A stretch of 64,000 nucleotides of DNA from Haematobia irritans (lineage: Eukaryota; Arthropoda; Insecta; Diptera; Muscidae). How positions within the stretch are numbered: the first letter of the stretch is position 1; the number at the start of each line of letters is the position of its first letter. Shown here piece by piece: positions 22,070 through 33,843 of this stretch. A model generated the notes under the pieces. The model did no database searches, was not told the origin of the DNA, and was given only the letters and a program-made list of their open reading frames with translations. The stretch is taken from assembly GCF_050003625.1 (NCBI RefSeq), contig NC_134400.1, forward strand, positions 51,154,066 to 51,218,065. Direction: 5' to 3'. The translations under genes were made by a program, and so were the position numbers.

Positions 22070-22405
22070 TGGCCTGTTCCTGTATATCGAACGAAAGCTT
22101 TCTTTCGTATTCCAAACGAAAGAAAATTGATTTTTGTTCTTTTATTTCGAAAGGCAAGTCACTTCATATTTTGTTATCGAGTAATAAACGAACATATACA
22201 ATAAGTGTCAAGAAAAAAGTAAAAGTATTGTTAACATTTGAATGAATTCTCAGGCCAAAAATTTAAAAATACTCATTTTTAATAATCAATGTATTCTCAT
22301 ACAAACGAATCGAACTTTCAAAAATAGCAAAACCCAAATTCATTCGAATTCGAGTGACTGCCTTTCTTTCGAACTGGTTTTCGTTCGATATACAGGAACA
22401 GGGCA
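22070..22405. mobile_element. PIF/Harbinger-type MITE, 336 bp
   Basis: Terminal repeats TGGCCTGTTCCTGTATATCG and the complement of TGCCCTGTTCC..., flanked by TTA on each side (22067-22069 and 22406-22408). Copy E2 shows the uninterrupted ACATTTAGTTTGG. A 3-bp TTA duplication and GGCC(C)TGTTC ends are typical of PIF/Harbinger MITEs. No coding sequence. Confidence 0.88.
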
Positions 22406-22413
22406 TTAGTTTG

Positions 22414-22485
22414 GCACCGTGGAGCAGTGGTTGCTACGTCTGACTTGCATGCCATGGGTCGTGGGTTCGATCCCTGCTTCGACCA
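22414..22485 (+). other. tRNA-like module a (E1)
   Basis: A box TGGAGCAGTGGTTGC, anticodon-loop region CTTGCATGC and B box GGGTTCGATCCC are spaced as in a tRNA. The acceptor arms (GCACCG and TTCGACC) are not complementary. The middle resembles tRNA-Ala(TGC), weakly. The same module heads the SINE at 56530. Confidence 0.6.
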
Positions 22486-24123
22486 AAGTTTTTTTGTTTT
22501 TTTTTTTTACATATATTCCAGATATGTTCGGAAGATTCCGAAAAAAATGTTCAACATTACATTGTAACATAGTATATTAAATTTTGAACTGTAAAATGGT
22601 CTTATTAAAGACCTAAAGTCAGAAAAGAACAGTGTTTGATATAAACGAAATGGACAGTGTTGTTGTTTCAAATATAACTTTTTTATTGAAAAAATAAAAA
22701 ATTTGTAACAAACGAAAATTTTTTGGTGATAAAAGTTTAAAATGTTCGAAGCAATTCAAAAAACTCTAACAAAAGAAAAACGTTTGCGGTACACGTATTC
22801 CAAACGTGTTTTTTTTCTTTACGTGCATCAACATGGATTTTACTGTGTCTAGGTTTGTGATTTTTGCTCCGCATTTAAATAATTTAAATCTTTAAATGGT
22901 GGGTTGAGAAAGGCTGCAACATAAGCTAAAGATATGGGATGACATCTAGTCATTAAAGACAATTTGACTTTTGACTTAACTTTTTTAATGACTTCGGAGT
23001 CAAGTGGGTTTTCTTTGCATATTAAAAACAATTTTTCGTACCACAAGACGTACTCATTTTTCGTACCACAAGACGCACACTCAAGAGTTGGGGTTAGATC
23101 CGAACTCATCTGTTCAGAGCAGATTTTAAATGACTCTAAGAAGCTTGTGAGACTTTGAAGCAAAATGAAATCAATAGAGGATAATTTCAATTTTTCAATT
23201 TCCCCTTTCATATCGATTATACTTTGAATCATCGTATTCATTGAATTCTACCTTGTTACAACATTTTGCTTCAAAGTTTTACTGAGTTTGATATTCAATT
23301 GGGAATGTTTGAAATAGCAAACCAATGATTCACAAGCTTCTATCAATACAAGTATTTCTTGAAGCCGCAACCAAATTTGCTCCGTTATCTGTTACAACTA
23401 CACCATTTAAAAGCTTTTCCTCAATGTCGAATTCTTTAAGTATTGAAGGCGTAAATTTGAGGATGTGTTCAGAAGTTTTTTTTACCTAAGTTTAGATCAT
23501 AATATTAAAATAATGGAAAGGACATACAAAGTATTTGCGATATTACCGTATGGAAATTCACGATTACCCAGTACTTTTACACAGAGCTCAAATTCGTCAG
23601 TAATGTAATGACATGTCAGTGTCATAAAACTTCTCTGTTGGTAGTCGTCAGACCACATATCAGTTGTAAATGCAAGGTTATATCCTTTTAGTGTAGATTT
23701 TAAACTCTCTTTCACATTGTTGAATTCGGTTGTTAATAAAGTTCGTGATCAGGCTGTTCTTGTTACTAAAATTTCATCCACATTCACTGAGCTATAATTT
23801 GCACCAATATCCACCAAAGACTGTGCTAGTTCCTTGAATCCGACGCCTAAAACGCAATAAACATAATTTACGAAAACGAAATTGTATAAAAATAAACGTC
23901 AAGATGTAAGATGTTCATATATCCCCTAGCAGGTGAATGTGCATCATTTCCACGTTTGCGATGTCGTAGTCCATATTCACAGAATTTTTTAATTAACTTG
24001 CTAGCTACTAGTAATCAACAATTGTTTAAGTTTTATTTATAATTAATAATTGTATTTTATCAGATAATTAGATTTTCGATTTTTTGCATCAAACAGAAAA
24101 TATTTTTCAAGCTTGAGGTAATT

Positions 24124-24715
<592 letters not shown>

Positions 24716-24909
24716 TATACAAAATTTTATACTTATTCGTGAATAAAGGAAATGGAATTGTAGTGAATATACGAACATGTGTTATATATTTAGTAAATCA
24801 GTTTGATATTGAGCTAAACAAAGTCATGCACGTCTCATTGATAGGAGAGAAGTTCAACACTTGTGATACTACAATGGTGAACATTGCCTGAAACAACGAC
24901 CGACTTCGC

Positions 24910-25813
24910 GTGACAACCTACCCTATATCTACACTAATCTATAATTTTACTACTAGAAGAGCAATGGTATGAGTTTTAAGTCGAACGTTGGCTTATCAAG
25001 CATGTTTCAGAAGAAATAGATTGTTTGTCAGATTTCGAAACTAATAAAGGTAGATGATAATTGAAACCAAGGTTGCGGGATAAACCTCGTTAAAACTTAC
25101 CTTCCGTTATGTTGAATGGGCGAATATCTTTAACTACGAACTTCAACTGCATTTTGTGCAAATTATCTTTTACAACTTGAGGAATGTTTTTTTTCCAAAA
25201 CGTAGTTTTTCTTGTAAATTGCATACAGGCACTGGCAGCCTTTTCTCACATGCATGCCGGATCATTCCACCAGTACCCGATTTGGCCGAGTATGTTACGA
25301 GACCCTGGTATGATGTACAAATTGTTTAGTCTAAAATATCTCCTTCAGGGCTTCTAATCATTTGGATTTTTTTCCAAACGACAATTTTGTGACAACCTAC
25401 CCTATATCTACACTAATCTATAATTTTACTACTAGAAGAGCGATAGTATAAATTTCAAGTCGAACGTTGGTTTATCAAGCATGTTTCAGAAGAAATAGGT
25501 TGTTTGTCAGATTTTGAAACTAATAAAGGTAGATCATAATTGAAACCAAGGTTGCGGGATAAACCTCGTTAAAACTTACCTTCCGTTATGTTGAATGGGC
25601 GAATATCTTTAACTACGAACTTCAACTGCATTTTGTGCAAATTATCTTTTACAACTTGAGGGACGTTTTTTTCCAAAATGTAGTTTTTCTTGTAAATTGC
25701 TTACAGGCAATGGCAGCCTTTTCTCACATGCATGCCGGATCATTCCACCAGTACCCGATTTGGCTGTGTATGTTACGAGACCCTGGCATGATGTACAAAG
25801 TGTATAGTCTAAT
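24910..25813 (-). repeat. Tandem duplication spanning hAT exon 1 end
   Basis: Two ~478-bp units (about 24911-25388, and 25389 onwards, which continues at 26750 beyond a mariner) share GACAACCTACCCTATATCTA and everything after it. Each carries, on the minus strand, the second half of the BED-finger exon and its GTAAGT donor. The inner copy therefore places a duplicate partial exon with its own donor (near 25100) inside intron 1. Confidence 0.85.
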
Positions 25814-25814
25814 A

Positions 25815-26747
25815 AAGGGTGATTCTTTTGAGGTTAGGATTTTCATGCATTAGTATTTGACAGATCACGTGGGATTTCAGACATGGTGTCAAAGAGAAAG
25901 ATGCTCAGTATGCTTTGACATTTCATCATGAATAGACTTACGATCTGCCACAACGTCGAATTTTCAGTGAATGGGCCCTAGAAAAGTTGGCAGAAAATCC
26001 GCTTTTTTATCGACAAATTTTGTTCAGCGATGAGGCTCATTTCTGGTTGAATGGCTACGTAAATAAGCAAAATTGCCGCATTTGGAGTGAAGAGCAACCA
26101 GAAGCCGTTCAAGAACTGCACATGCATCCCAAAAAATGCACTGTTTGGTGTGGTTTCTACGCTGGTGGAATCATTGGACCGTATTTTTTCAAAGATGCTG
26201 TTGGACGCAACGTTACGGTGAATGGCGATCGCTATCGTTCGATGCTAACAAACTTTTTGTTGCCAAAAATGGAAGAACTGAACTTGGTTGACATGTGGTT
26301 TCAACAAGATGGCGCTACATGCCACACAGCTCGCGATTCTATGGCCATTTTGAGGGAAAACTTCGGAGAACAATTCATCTCAAGAAATGGACCGGTAAGT
26401 TGGCCACCAAGATCATGCGATTTGACGCCTTTAGACTATTTTTTGTGGGGCTACGTCAAGTCTAAAGTCTACAGAAATAAGCCAGCAACTATTCCAGCTT
26501 TGGAAGACAACATTTCCGAAGAAATTCGGGCTATTCCGGCCGAAATGCTCGAAAAAGTTGCCCAAAATTGGACTTTCCGAATGGACCACCTAAGACGCAG
26601 CCGCGGTCAACATTTAAATGAAATTATCTTCAAAAAGTAAATGTCATGGACCAATCTAACGTTTCAAATAAAGAACCGATGAGATTTTGCAAATTTTATG
26701 CGTTTTTTTTTTAAAAAAAGTTATCAAGCTCTTAACAAATCACCCTT
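25815..26747 (+). mobile_element. DD41D (rosa-like) mariner, N-terminus deleted
   Basis: Terminal repeats AAGGGTGATTCTTTTGAG and the complement of AATCACCCTT, flanked by TA at 25813-25814 and 26748-26749. 933 bp is shorter than a full element because the DNA-binding half is deleted. It interrupts the hAT exon 1 sequence, which picks up at 26750. Confidence 0.92.
25936..26640 (+). pseudogene. DD41D mariner transposase, catalytic half only
   Basis: Open from about 25939 to the stop at 26638, encoding DLPQRRIFSEWALEK and onwards; the first in-frame codon that could initiate is a TTG, and upstream is an in-frame TAG, so there is no proper start. The catalytic residues are intact: first Asp in ILFSDEAHF, second in WFQQDGATCH, third in DLTPLDYFLWG, with 41 residues between the second and third. 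That spacing defines the DD41D (rosa-type) mariners known from tephritids and other insects. The C-terminus RSRGQHLNEIIF is complete. The paired helix-turn-helix region (about 120 residues) is gone, so it could cut but not bind its ends. The open frame without stops suggests a recent deletion. Confidence 0.9.
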
Positions 26748-26948
26748 TATATCTCCTTCAGGGCTTCTAATCATTTGGAATTTTTTCCAAACGACGCTTT
26801 TGTTTTGTTGGGGAACAAAAAAGGTGTATTTATGATTGCTTTCTTGCAATTCCCGTTCCAATAAAGTTTTTTTCTCAACCATTTTAATAAATTCCACAAG
26901 ACGAACAACATTCACCAAAGAAAACTTTTTCGCATTTAAATTTCCCAT

Positions 26949-27520
26949 TCACAAGTGGTCAGTGATGACAATTTCTTACCATGGTACTGTTACAAAATGA
27001 AAAGGTATATATAAGCAACCCAGTAAACACAAGCAAAAAACACACATAACCCTAAATCGCAGAATTCAAAATATTAACTACCATTTCTCAACTATATTTC
27101 TCACGATAAATTCATTGGAACATTCATCAGTTTTCGATATGAGATGAATTAAAAATTAGCTTTGTTTCTAATAGTTTCATCCATAATTTGTGTGAAAGCT
27201 AACTGAAATTCAATAACAAAAATCTAGGGATTCTGTATAATTTATTCATTTCGACAAAAACGATAATAACAAAAACAATCGAAAGCTGTCGTACACTAAA
27301 TACAATACCATTCAAAAAAATATTACTGAACATATTAATAAATCTTTGAATATCTTAAACATATTTTATTTTTAATCTTACGTTGAGAATTCGATTTCTT
27401 CCACAGGAGATTATATCAAGATTTATTATAAAGTGGGCAAGTCATAGTGGAATTTATATTGAAAATTATGTTTACCCTCAAACATAGACGTTGTTGCAAT
27501 AGAAAAATTCTCATCAATTG
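26949..27520. other. Unassigned sequence
   Basis: 5' flank of the hAT transposase pseudogene, then A+T-rich sequence with no other copy in the window. I looked for a CACG-rich hAT end here and did not find one. Confidence 0.4.
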
Positions 27521-27524
27521 ATTA

Positions 27525-28130
27525 TTGGGCAACTTTCAAATTCTGTACATTAGTACCATGTTGTCGTACAATTTTAAATTTTGCCATCACTACTTCTTTG
27601 CTGATCTAACGGTATTCCAACATTTTGATTCATTTGGAAGCCTAAAGAGACCACAAACCAATAGAAACAGGGATGGCAGTAGACGCTTAACATATTTCTG
27701 GATCATACACCAACACATTTTTGAAGCATATAATGACAAGAAAGACAAAAAGAGACCACAACTAAATAGAAACAGAAGCGGCAATAGACGCCAAACTTTT
27801 TTTGAAGCATACGACAAGGAAAGAAGATCATTAGTTAGCGTTGGAACAATACTTTGGAGACAAAACAATCACCTAGCGCAATCAATGCGTTAAAAGGAAT
27901 CAGTCTCGATTTGTTTCCGATGGGTGATGACACGATGGTGTCATATGGTACGGTACATGGTGGTAGGGTATAGAACGAAAGATGGAGCATTGTAATAGTG
28001 GTAACTAAGAATCGTCAATAAACTTCTAATGGTCAATTCTGATAGAACTGGAGTTCGTCGTTAGTGTGGAAAGATGAAAACTCGAAATGGTAGTCCGCCA
28101 ACGGTTTATTTTATTTAGTTATGTTTTGTA
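27525..28130 (+). repeat. Dispersed repeat K (copy 1)
   Basis: GTGTCATATGGTACGGTACA, TGGTGGTAGGGTATA and AGTGGTAACTAAGAATCGTC all recur on the minus strand of 41800-42840. Internal near-duplicates AGAGACCACAA...AATAGAAACAG...GGCAGTAGACGC occur at 27645 and 27765. The 122-residue frame has no recognisable domain and is not conserved in the second copy. Element class unknown. Confidence 0.6.
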
Positions 28131-28355
28131 CACAGAAAAATTGACTCAATAACGAAATGAATTGAAAAATGTTATAGTTGAATTTGTTTCAATCACGAAA
28201 TGGTAGACAGCAATTTTTCTATTTGAATTCGCTTCCTTTTCCAGTCTTTAAATTGTTCAAACCAATTATTTAACCTTCACAATGCTCGATTTGATAAATG
28301 TAATCGAAGTCATATAATGCAAATAGAAGAGCTAAAATATATGACAATGATTATA

Positions 28356-29744
28356 TTTATACCCTCCACCACAACTGTGGTACAGGGTATAATAAGTTTG
28401 TGAATTTGTATGTAACGCCAAGAAGGAAAAGTCTGGGACCCATCGTTTAGTATACCGATCGCCTTAGAATTAAATTCTGAGTTGATTTAGCGATGTCCGC
28501 CTGTCTGTCTGTCTGTCCGTCTGTCTGTCAGTCTGCATATGTAATTTTGTGTGCAAAGTACAGCTCGCAGTTTAAGTCCGATCGTCCTCAAATATGGCAC
28601 AGAGTTTTACATTAGCTTAAAGACAATCGCTATTGATTTTGGAAAAAATCGGTTCAGATTTAGATATAGCTGCCATATATTTATCACCGATCTGATCATA
28701 ATTGACGTATTTAACAACGTAAATACGCTCCCATATATATTTTTTGTCCGATTTTCACTTGTATGGCCTGAAAAGCCAGAGTTTTGTCCTGATTTGCTTC
28801 AAATTTTGCACAAGGAGTACGTTTAAGAGTATAATTCAGTGTGCTAAATTTGGTTGAAATCGGTTCAAATTTAGATATAGCTCCCATATATACCTTTCGT
28901 ACGATGTCGACTAATATGGCCTTAAAAGCCAGAGTTTTGCCCTGATTTGCTTAAAATTTCAGTGTGCTAAATTTGATTAAAATCAGTTCAGATTTAGATA
29001 TAGCTCCCATATATATCTTTTGCCCGATTTAGACTCATATGGCCTCAAAAGCAAGAGGTTTGCCATGATTTGCTTCAAATTTTGCACAAGGAGTACGTAT
29101 GAGTAGTATCGTTAAGCGTGCTAATTTTGTTTGAATAGCTCCCATATGTTATATATCTTTCGGCTGATTTACACCCATATGACCACGGAGACCAAAATTA
29201 TTCTCCCATTTCTGATCATTAGTCAAAATCGGCTTATATTTAGAAATAGCTCCCATATATACGTACACCAGAGTTGGGGGAATATGGTAGACTGTTTCAT
29301 ATTTTAGATCCATTTTCAATGGGAGTTTCCTCCAATTGATTCGATAGTTTCCACATGGAATACATTGAATATGCTATTTAAGTGTGTCATCTTGATCTAA
29401 TATGGCCAAAATACCCACATTTTACACAAAATTCTGTGATGATTGCCCCATATCGTAGTCATATCCTACACACTGTTATGCCAAACTTTCCACAGAATGG
29501 TCGAATTTTCAATAAACCTCCGAAATATCGCCCGAATTGCCCAAATAATATATCACAACCCACATTTGACCACATATCTTGGCAAGATTTAACCAATATC
29601 CTTGTAAAATCGCCACTGCTGAGTAGCAAAAATTGTAAATATTACTCAAATTGTCCTATATCTCGAATACATATGTATCGCCCGATAAATCATAAATGCT
29701 ATTTTGTACAATTGCATCACAATTGCTCTAGATTTATATTTCCC
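28356..29744 (-). mobile_element. HINE family H body (H3)
   Basis: Starts TTTATACCCTCCACCACAAC with a hairpin arm GTGGTACAGGGTATAATAAG, then TGTCTGTCTGTCTGTCCGTC and central units (CGGTTCAGATTTAGATATAG, CTCCCATATATATC). It runs into a region (29260-29740) whose reverse complement recurs near 62440-62990. The next H head begins at about 29745, so elements are nested or tandem. Confidence 0.7.
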
Positions 29745-30750
29745 ATATTTATACCCTGCGCCACACTGTGGAACTGGGTATTATAAGTTAGTGCATATGT
29801 TTGCAACACCCAGAAGGAGACGAGATAGACCCATGGTGTCTATGGCAAAAATGCTCAGGGTGGGCTCCTGAGTCGATATAGCCATGTCCGTCTGTCCGTG
29901 GACACATTTTGTAATCAAAGTCTAGGTCGCAGTTTTAGTCCAATCGACTTCAAATTTGGCACAAGTATGTGTTTTGGCTCAGAATAGAACCCTATTGATT
30001 TTGGAAGAAATCGGTTCAGATTTAGATATAGCTCCCATATATATATTTCGTCCGATATGGACTTATATGGCCCCAGAAGCCAGAGTTTTAACCTAATTTA
30101 CTTAAAATTTGCACATGAAGAACAATTAGTACTATAGTGAAGTGTGCAAAATTTGATTGAAATCGGTTCAGATTTAGATATAGCTCCTATATATATCTTT
30201 CGCCCGATATGGACTAATACGGTCCCAGAAGCCAGAGTTTAACCCCAATTTGATTGAAATTTTGCACTAGGAGTACAATTAGTAGTGTAGTCAAGTGTGC
30301 CAAATTTTATTGAAATCGGTTCAGATTTAGATATAGCTCCCATATATATCTTTCGCCCGATATGGACTAATACGGTCCCAGAAGCCAGAGTTTTACCCCA
30401 ATTTGGTTGAAATTGTGCACTATGAGAAATTTTATGGAAATCGGTTCAGATTTAGATATAGCTCCCATATATAGCATTCGCCCAATTTGCACTCATATGA
30501 CCACAGAGGCCAATTTTTTGCTCCGATTTAGTTGAAATTTTGCACAGGGAGTAGAATTAGCATTGTAGCTATGCGTGCCAAATTTGGTTGAAATCGGTTC
30601 AGATTTAGATATATCTCCCATATATAGCTTTCGCCCGATTTACACTCATATGACCACAGAGGCCAATTTTTAACTCCGATTTAGTTGAAATTTCTAATAC
30701 ATATATCTTGAGCGATAAATCATAAATAAAGTTTTGCGAAGTTTCCTTAA
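29745..30750 (-). mobile_element. HINE family H, second head and body
   Basis: Head TTTATACCCTGCGCCACACTGTGG, then TGTCCGTCTGTCCG and successive central units spaced 152-153 bp (30017, 30169, 30322). It is cut at TTAA by a piggyBac-like element and continues at 33142. Confidence 0.75.
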
Positions 30751-31320
30751 CCCTAGCTTAGGCACCAATGTTTTTCTACATTATCTGCCACTATTTACAA
30801 ATGGAAATATTTTGTTTCCTTTGGTATTTTTAACTTCATAACCGCATTTTATGTTCGTTTGGCATTCAGATATTCGCTACAGAAAAAATATTGTTGTTTT
30901 GGAACATTATCTGTTCGACATTATTGAAATCGGTTCAGAGTTAGATATAGCTCCCATATATATCTTTCTCCCGATATACACCCATATTACCACAGACGCC
31001 AAAGTTTTGCTCCGATCTACGTGAAATTTTGCACAGGGGGTAGAATTAATATTCTTACTATGAATGCCAAATTTGGTTGAAATCGGTTCAGATTTATATA
31101 TAGCTCCCACATATATATCTTTAGACCGATTTATACAGATATGGCCACAGACTTAAATTTTACTCCAATGTACGTGAAATTTTGTACAGAGTGTATACTT
31201 AACATTCTTACTATGCATGAGAAATTTGGTTTAAATCGGTTCAGATTTAGATATAGATCCCATGTATATCTTTAGTCCGATTTATACACATATGACCACA
31301 GAGGTAAAATTTTACTCCGA

Positions 31321-31735
31321 TTTACATGAGGATGAAGTGGGGGAATATCATATGGAAAACGACGGTGAACAATCTGAATTAGACAGGTAGCAATTTTTGG
31401 TTAGTAAAAACGGATTTAAATTGGATAAAAATCCTCAATGGAGCGAAAACATGAAAATTTTCGTGAATCTTGTTTTAACGGCTCTAAACCAATTACAAAA
31501 AACAAATTGAGCATTGTAGACACATTATCGGCGAACCTATACAATCGTTGCCTATTTCTTTTATGTCTGATGAAAGTGATAGAGGATATTCAAAAGTAAA
31601 AACCGTATACTATATGTGCTACCATGGTGAGAAAAAAAGGAAGCGTCCTACAAGGCAAAAATGTGGGCGATGTAAAAATCCAGTCTGTGTGGAGCACACC
31701 TGGGTGCAAACCAAATGCTACAGTTGCCCAAAATA
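31321..31735 (+). pseudogene. piggyBac-like transposase, ends fused by deletion
   Basis: The left part encodes an acidic stretch (EDEVGEYHMENDGEQ, then a stop) and FLVSKNGFKLDKNPQW, resembling the N-terminal region of piggyBac transposases. The right part encodes PISFMSDESDRGYSK and a 62-residue tail ending with the cysteine-rich C-terminal finger (MCYHGEK, QKCGRCKNPVCVEH, KCYSC), the domain that binds the terminal repeats. The whole DDD catalytic core between them (some 400 residues in relatives) is missing. The TTAA-flanked ends around it confirm the assignment. Confidence 0.8.
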
Positions 31736-32021
31736 AATATATTTTAAGTTGTTATTTCCTCTTCTTTTATTTGTATTATTTTCATATGAAATAATTAAAA
31801 ACAAATCAACTAAAAGTATCTTAAACCACTATATTTACATTTGTAAATAGTGGCAGATTTTGCAGACAAATAAAAAAATGTATTGAAAAATTGCGATATT
31901 GCAAAAATATTGTTAAATTTGTACATATTATGAAAGAGCACGAAAAATTAGCCACTGAGTCAAAATTTCATAAAAATCAGATAAATATTGTTGAAATGGC
32001 AAGAGTGTCAAAAATGAAATA

Positions 32022-33108
32022 CAGTCGAAGCTCTGTTTAACGAATATCCCATTTAGCGAAAATCCAATTTAACGAACGTCAAACTTCTTAACATTGAGTA
32101 TTCCAAATAACGAACAATTGAACAAAATTTACGTTCGATTTAACGAAAAGGCTTTTAATCTTAAGAAAATAAACAACAACAAATCAGCAATATTAGACGA
32201 TTGTGAGAATGGCTTAAGTCCTTAGGAAATGTCCTCAAAGTACGGCATTCCCAAGATATTTTGATTCCATTAAAATGTTTGAAAAGACATATTCAATGGC
32301 CGGGTAACTGGTAAAGTTAGGTTAGATAGAGTGGCGCAGCTTCGCTACGGGAAATAAATCTACAACAGAACCGGTACAGGACTACTCCCTGGTGTGAATA
32401 GACCAGTCCCGAAACGTATGGAAGGGACCGATCACTTCAACACGGGTTTGTCATTGACGGGGATAAATTTACACTGCAGGTCACGGATTGGACTCATTCC
32501 AAACTACATGACCTGGGAGAACTTAGCAGGACTAGACAGGTCCTCATGAACCAGTCTGGGACAAACTCTTAGGTACCGGTATTATTTTGATCATCCAAAT
32601 TTCATCAGAAAGAAAAACTTTTGGACTATGTTGGCCCATAGGTAAATGTATAGATCAAATAAAATTTTAAAATAAAGAGAGTATAGAAATCAATAAATTA
32701 TATGAAAATTTAAAAACTACGACAAACTCGAGCACTGGTACTAGTCCTGTAATAGGTCCGTTAGTGGCAATATTTCGTAGGATTGCCAATTGGACAGGTG
32801 GTGAATTTTTCTCTTAATAATGAGTGCTACCCGACTCCATATTTAGCACAATAACAAGGAACCTGCGTCTTATAGCTGAAGATAAATTATGAAATACAAA
32901 GGAATATCAACATCATTAGTGAGAGGGATAAACTACCGCTGAAAAAATTTTTTGTTGCTCGGTCGAAACGGCAATCTATGCCGACAGGAGCAGCGGAGTA
33001 AGATTTTCAATAAAAGTTAACATTTAATATTCCCGTTCGATTTAACGAATTTTTCTAAATAACGAAAGGGCCTGACAATATATCGTTCGTTAAACCGAGC
33101 TTCGACTG
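32022..33108 (+). mobile_element. pogo/Tigger-like element, 1.1 kb
   Basis: Inverted ends CAGTCGAAGCTCTGTTTAAC and the complement of GTTAAACCGAGCTTCGACTG, flanked by TA (32020-32021 and 33109-33110). Near 32195-32280 the plus strand still reads CENGLSP-stop-EMSSKYGIPK, the N-terminal CENP-B/pogo helix-turn-helix, followed by further stops. Inside, 32310-32830 contains unassigned sequence without pogo similarity. Confidence 0.82.
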
Positions 33109-33141
33109 TATTTACATTTGTATATAGTGCCAAAGCTAGGG

Positions 33142-33690
33142 TTAAAATTGCTTCAGATTTAAATGTTTCCCATATTTATACCCTGCGCCACACTGTGGAA
33201 CAAGGTATTATAAGTTAGTGCATATGTTTGCAACACCGAGAAAGAGACGAGATAGAGACATGGTGTCTTTGGCAATAACACATTTTTGTGATCAAAGTCT
33301 AGGTCGCAATTTAAGTCCAATCGCCTTCAAATTTGGCACAATTTGGTTGAAATTTTGCACAAGGAGTACAATTGGTAGTATAGTCATGTGTGCCAAATTT
33401 GATTAAAATCGGTTCAAATTTAGATATAGCTCCCATATATATGTTTTTCTGATTTCGACAAAAATGGTCAAAATACCAACATTTTCCTTGTTAAATCGCC
33501 ACTGCTTAGTCGAAAAGTTATAAAAATGACTCTAATTTTCCTAAACTTCTAATACATATATATCGAGCGATAAATCATAAATAAACTTTTGCGAAGTTTC
33601 CTTACACTTGCTTCAGATTTAAATGTTTCCAATATATTTTACTAAAATTGTTTTCCACCCTAGTGCATTAGCCAACTTAAATTTTGAGCT
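33142..33690 (-). mobile_element. HINE family H, continuation and third head
   Basis: Resumes the H element after the piggyBac insertion. Another head (TTTATACCCTGCGCCACACTG) starts at 33177, followed by central units and the conserved 3' part (CCTTGTTAAATCGCCACTGC ... CCCTAGTGCATTAGCC). It breaks off at AAATTTTGAG, where an F element begins. Confidence 0.7.
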
Positions 33691-33843
33691 CAAAAATATT
33701 ATATGCTTGGAAGAATTTTTCCCAAAGACGATTGTGCTCATTGCCTAACGTACTCGTAATTTTCACTTCCACGAAATATTTTAGTTCTTGGCACCTTTTT
33801 CTGTAAAACAAATAATGTTGAATAATTTATTCACTTTTATAAT

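Larger units (their letters stand above)
21572..22825 (-). mobile_element. tRNA-pair element, family E (E1)
   Basis: Ends CACGCAAAAAAATAATTC (21572) and its imperfect inverse TTTTTCTTTACGTG (22825), flanked by CA on both sides. It carries two divergent tRNA-like modules, and a PIF/Harbinger MITE sits between them. It interrupts the hAT transposase between its helical region and its dimerisation domain. E2 (36308-37213) and E3 (61034-61664) are further copies. Confidence 0.8.
30751..33141. mobile_element. piggyBac-like element, 2.4 kb, nested
   Basis: Inverted ends CCCTAGCTTAGGCAC and GTGCCAAAGCTAGGG, flanked by TTAA at 30747-30750 and 33142-33145, the obligatory piggyBac target duplication. 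The H element on the left (GAAGTTTCCTTAA) continues on the right (TTAAAATTGCTTCAG). Inner imperfect repeats CATTATCTGCCACTATTTAC and AATAGTGGCAGATTTTG lie close to coding remnants. H sequence (30920-31325) and a pogo-like element (32022-33108) have inserted into it. Confidence 0.92.

Noticed and set aside
27525..27893. 122-codon frame in repeat K as a real gene
   Set aside because: The second copy of K does not keep the frame and no domain is recognisable.
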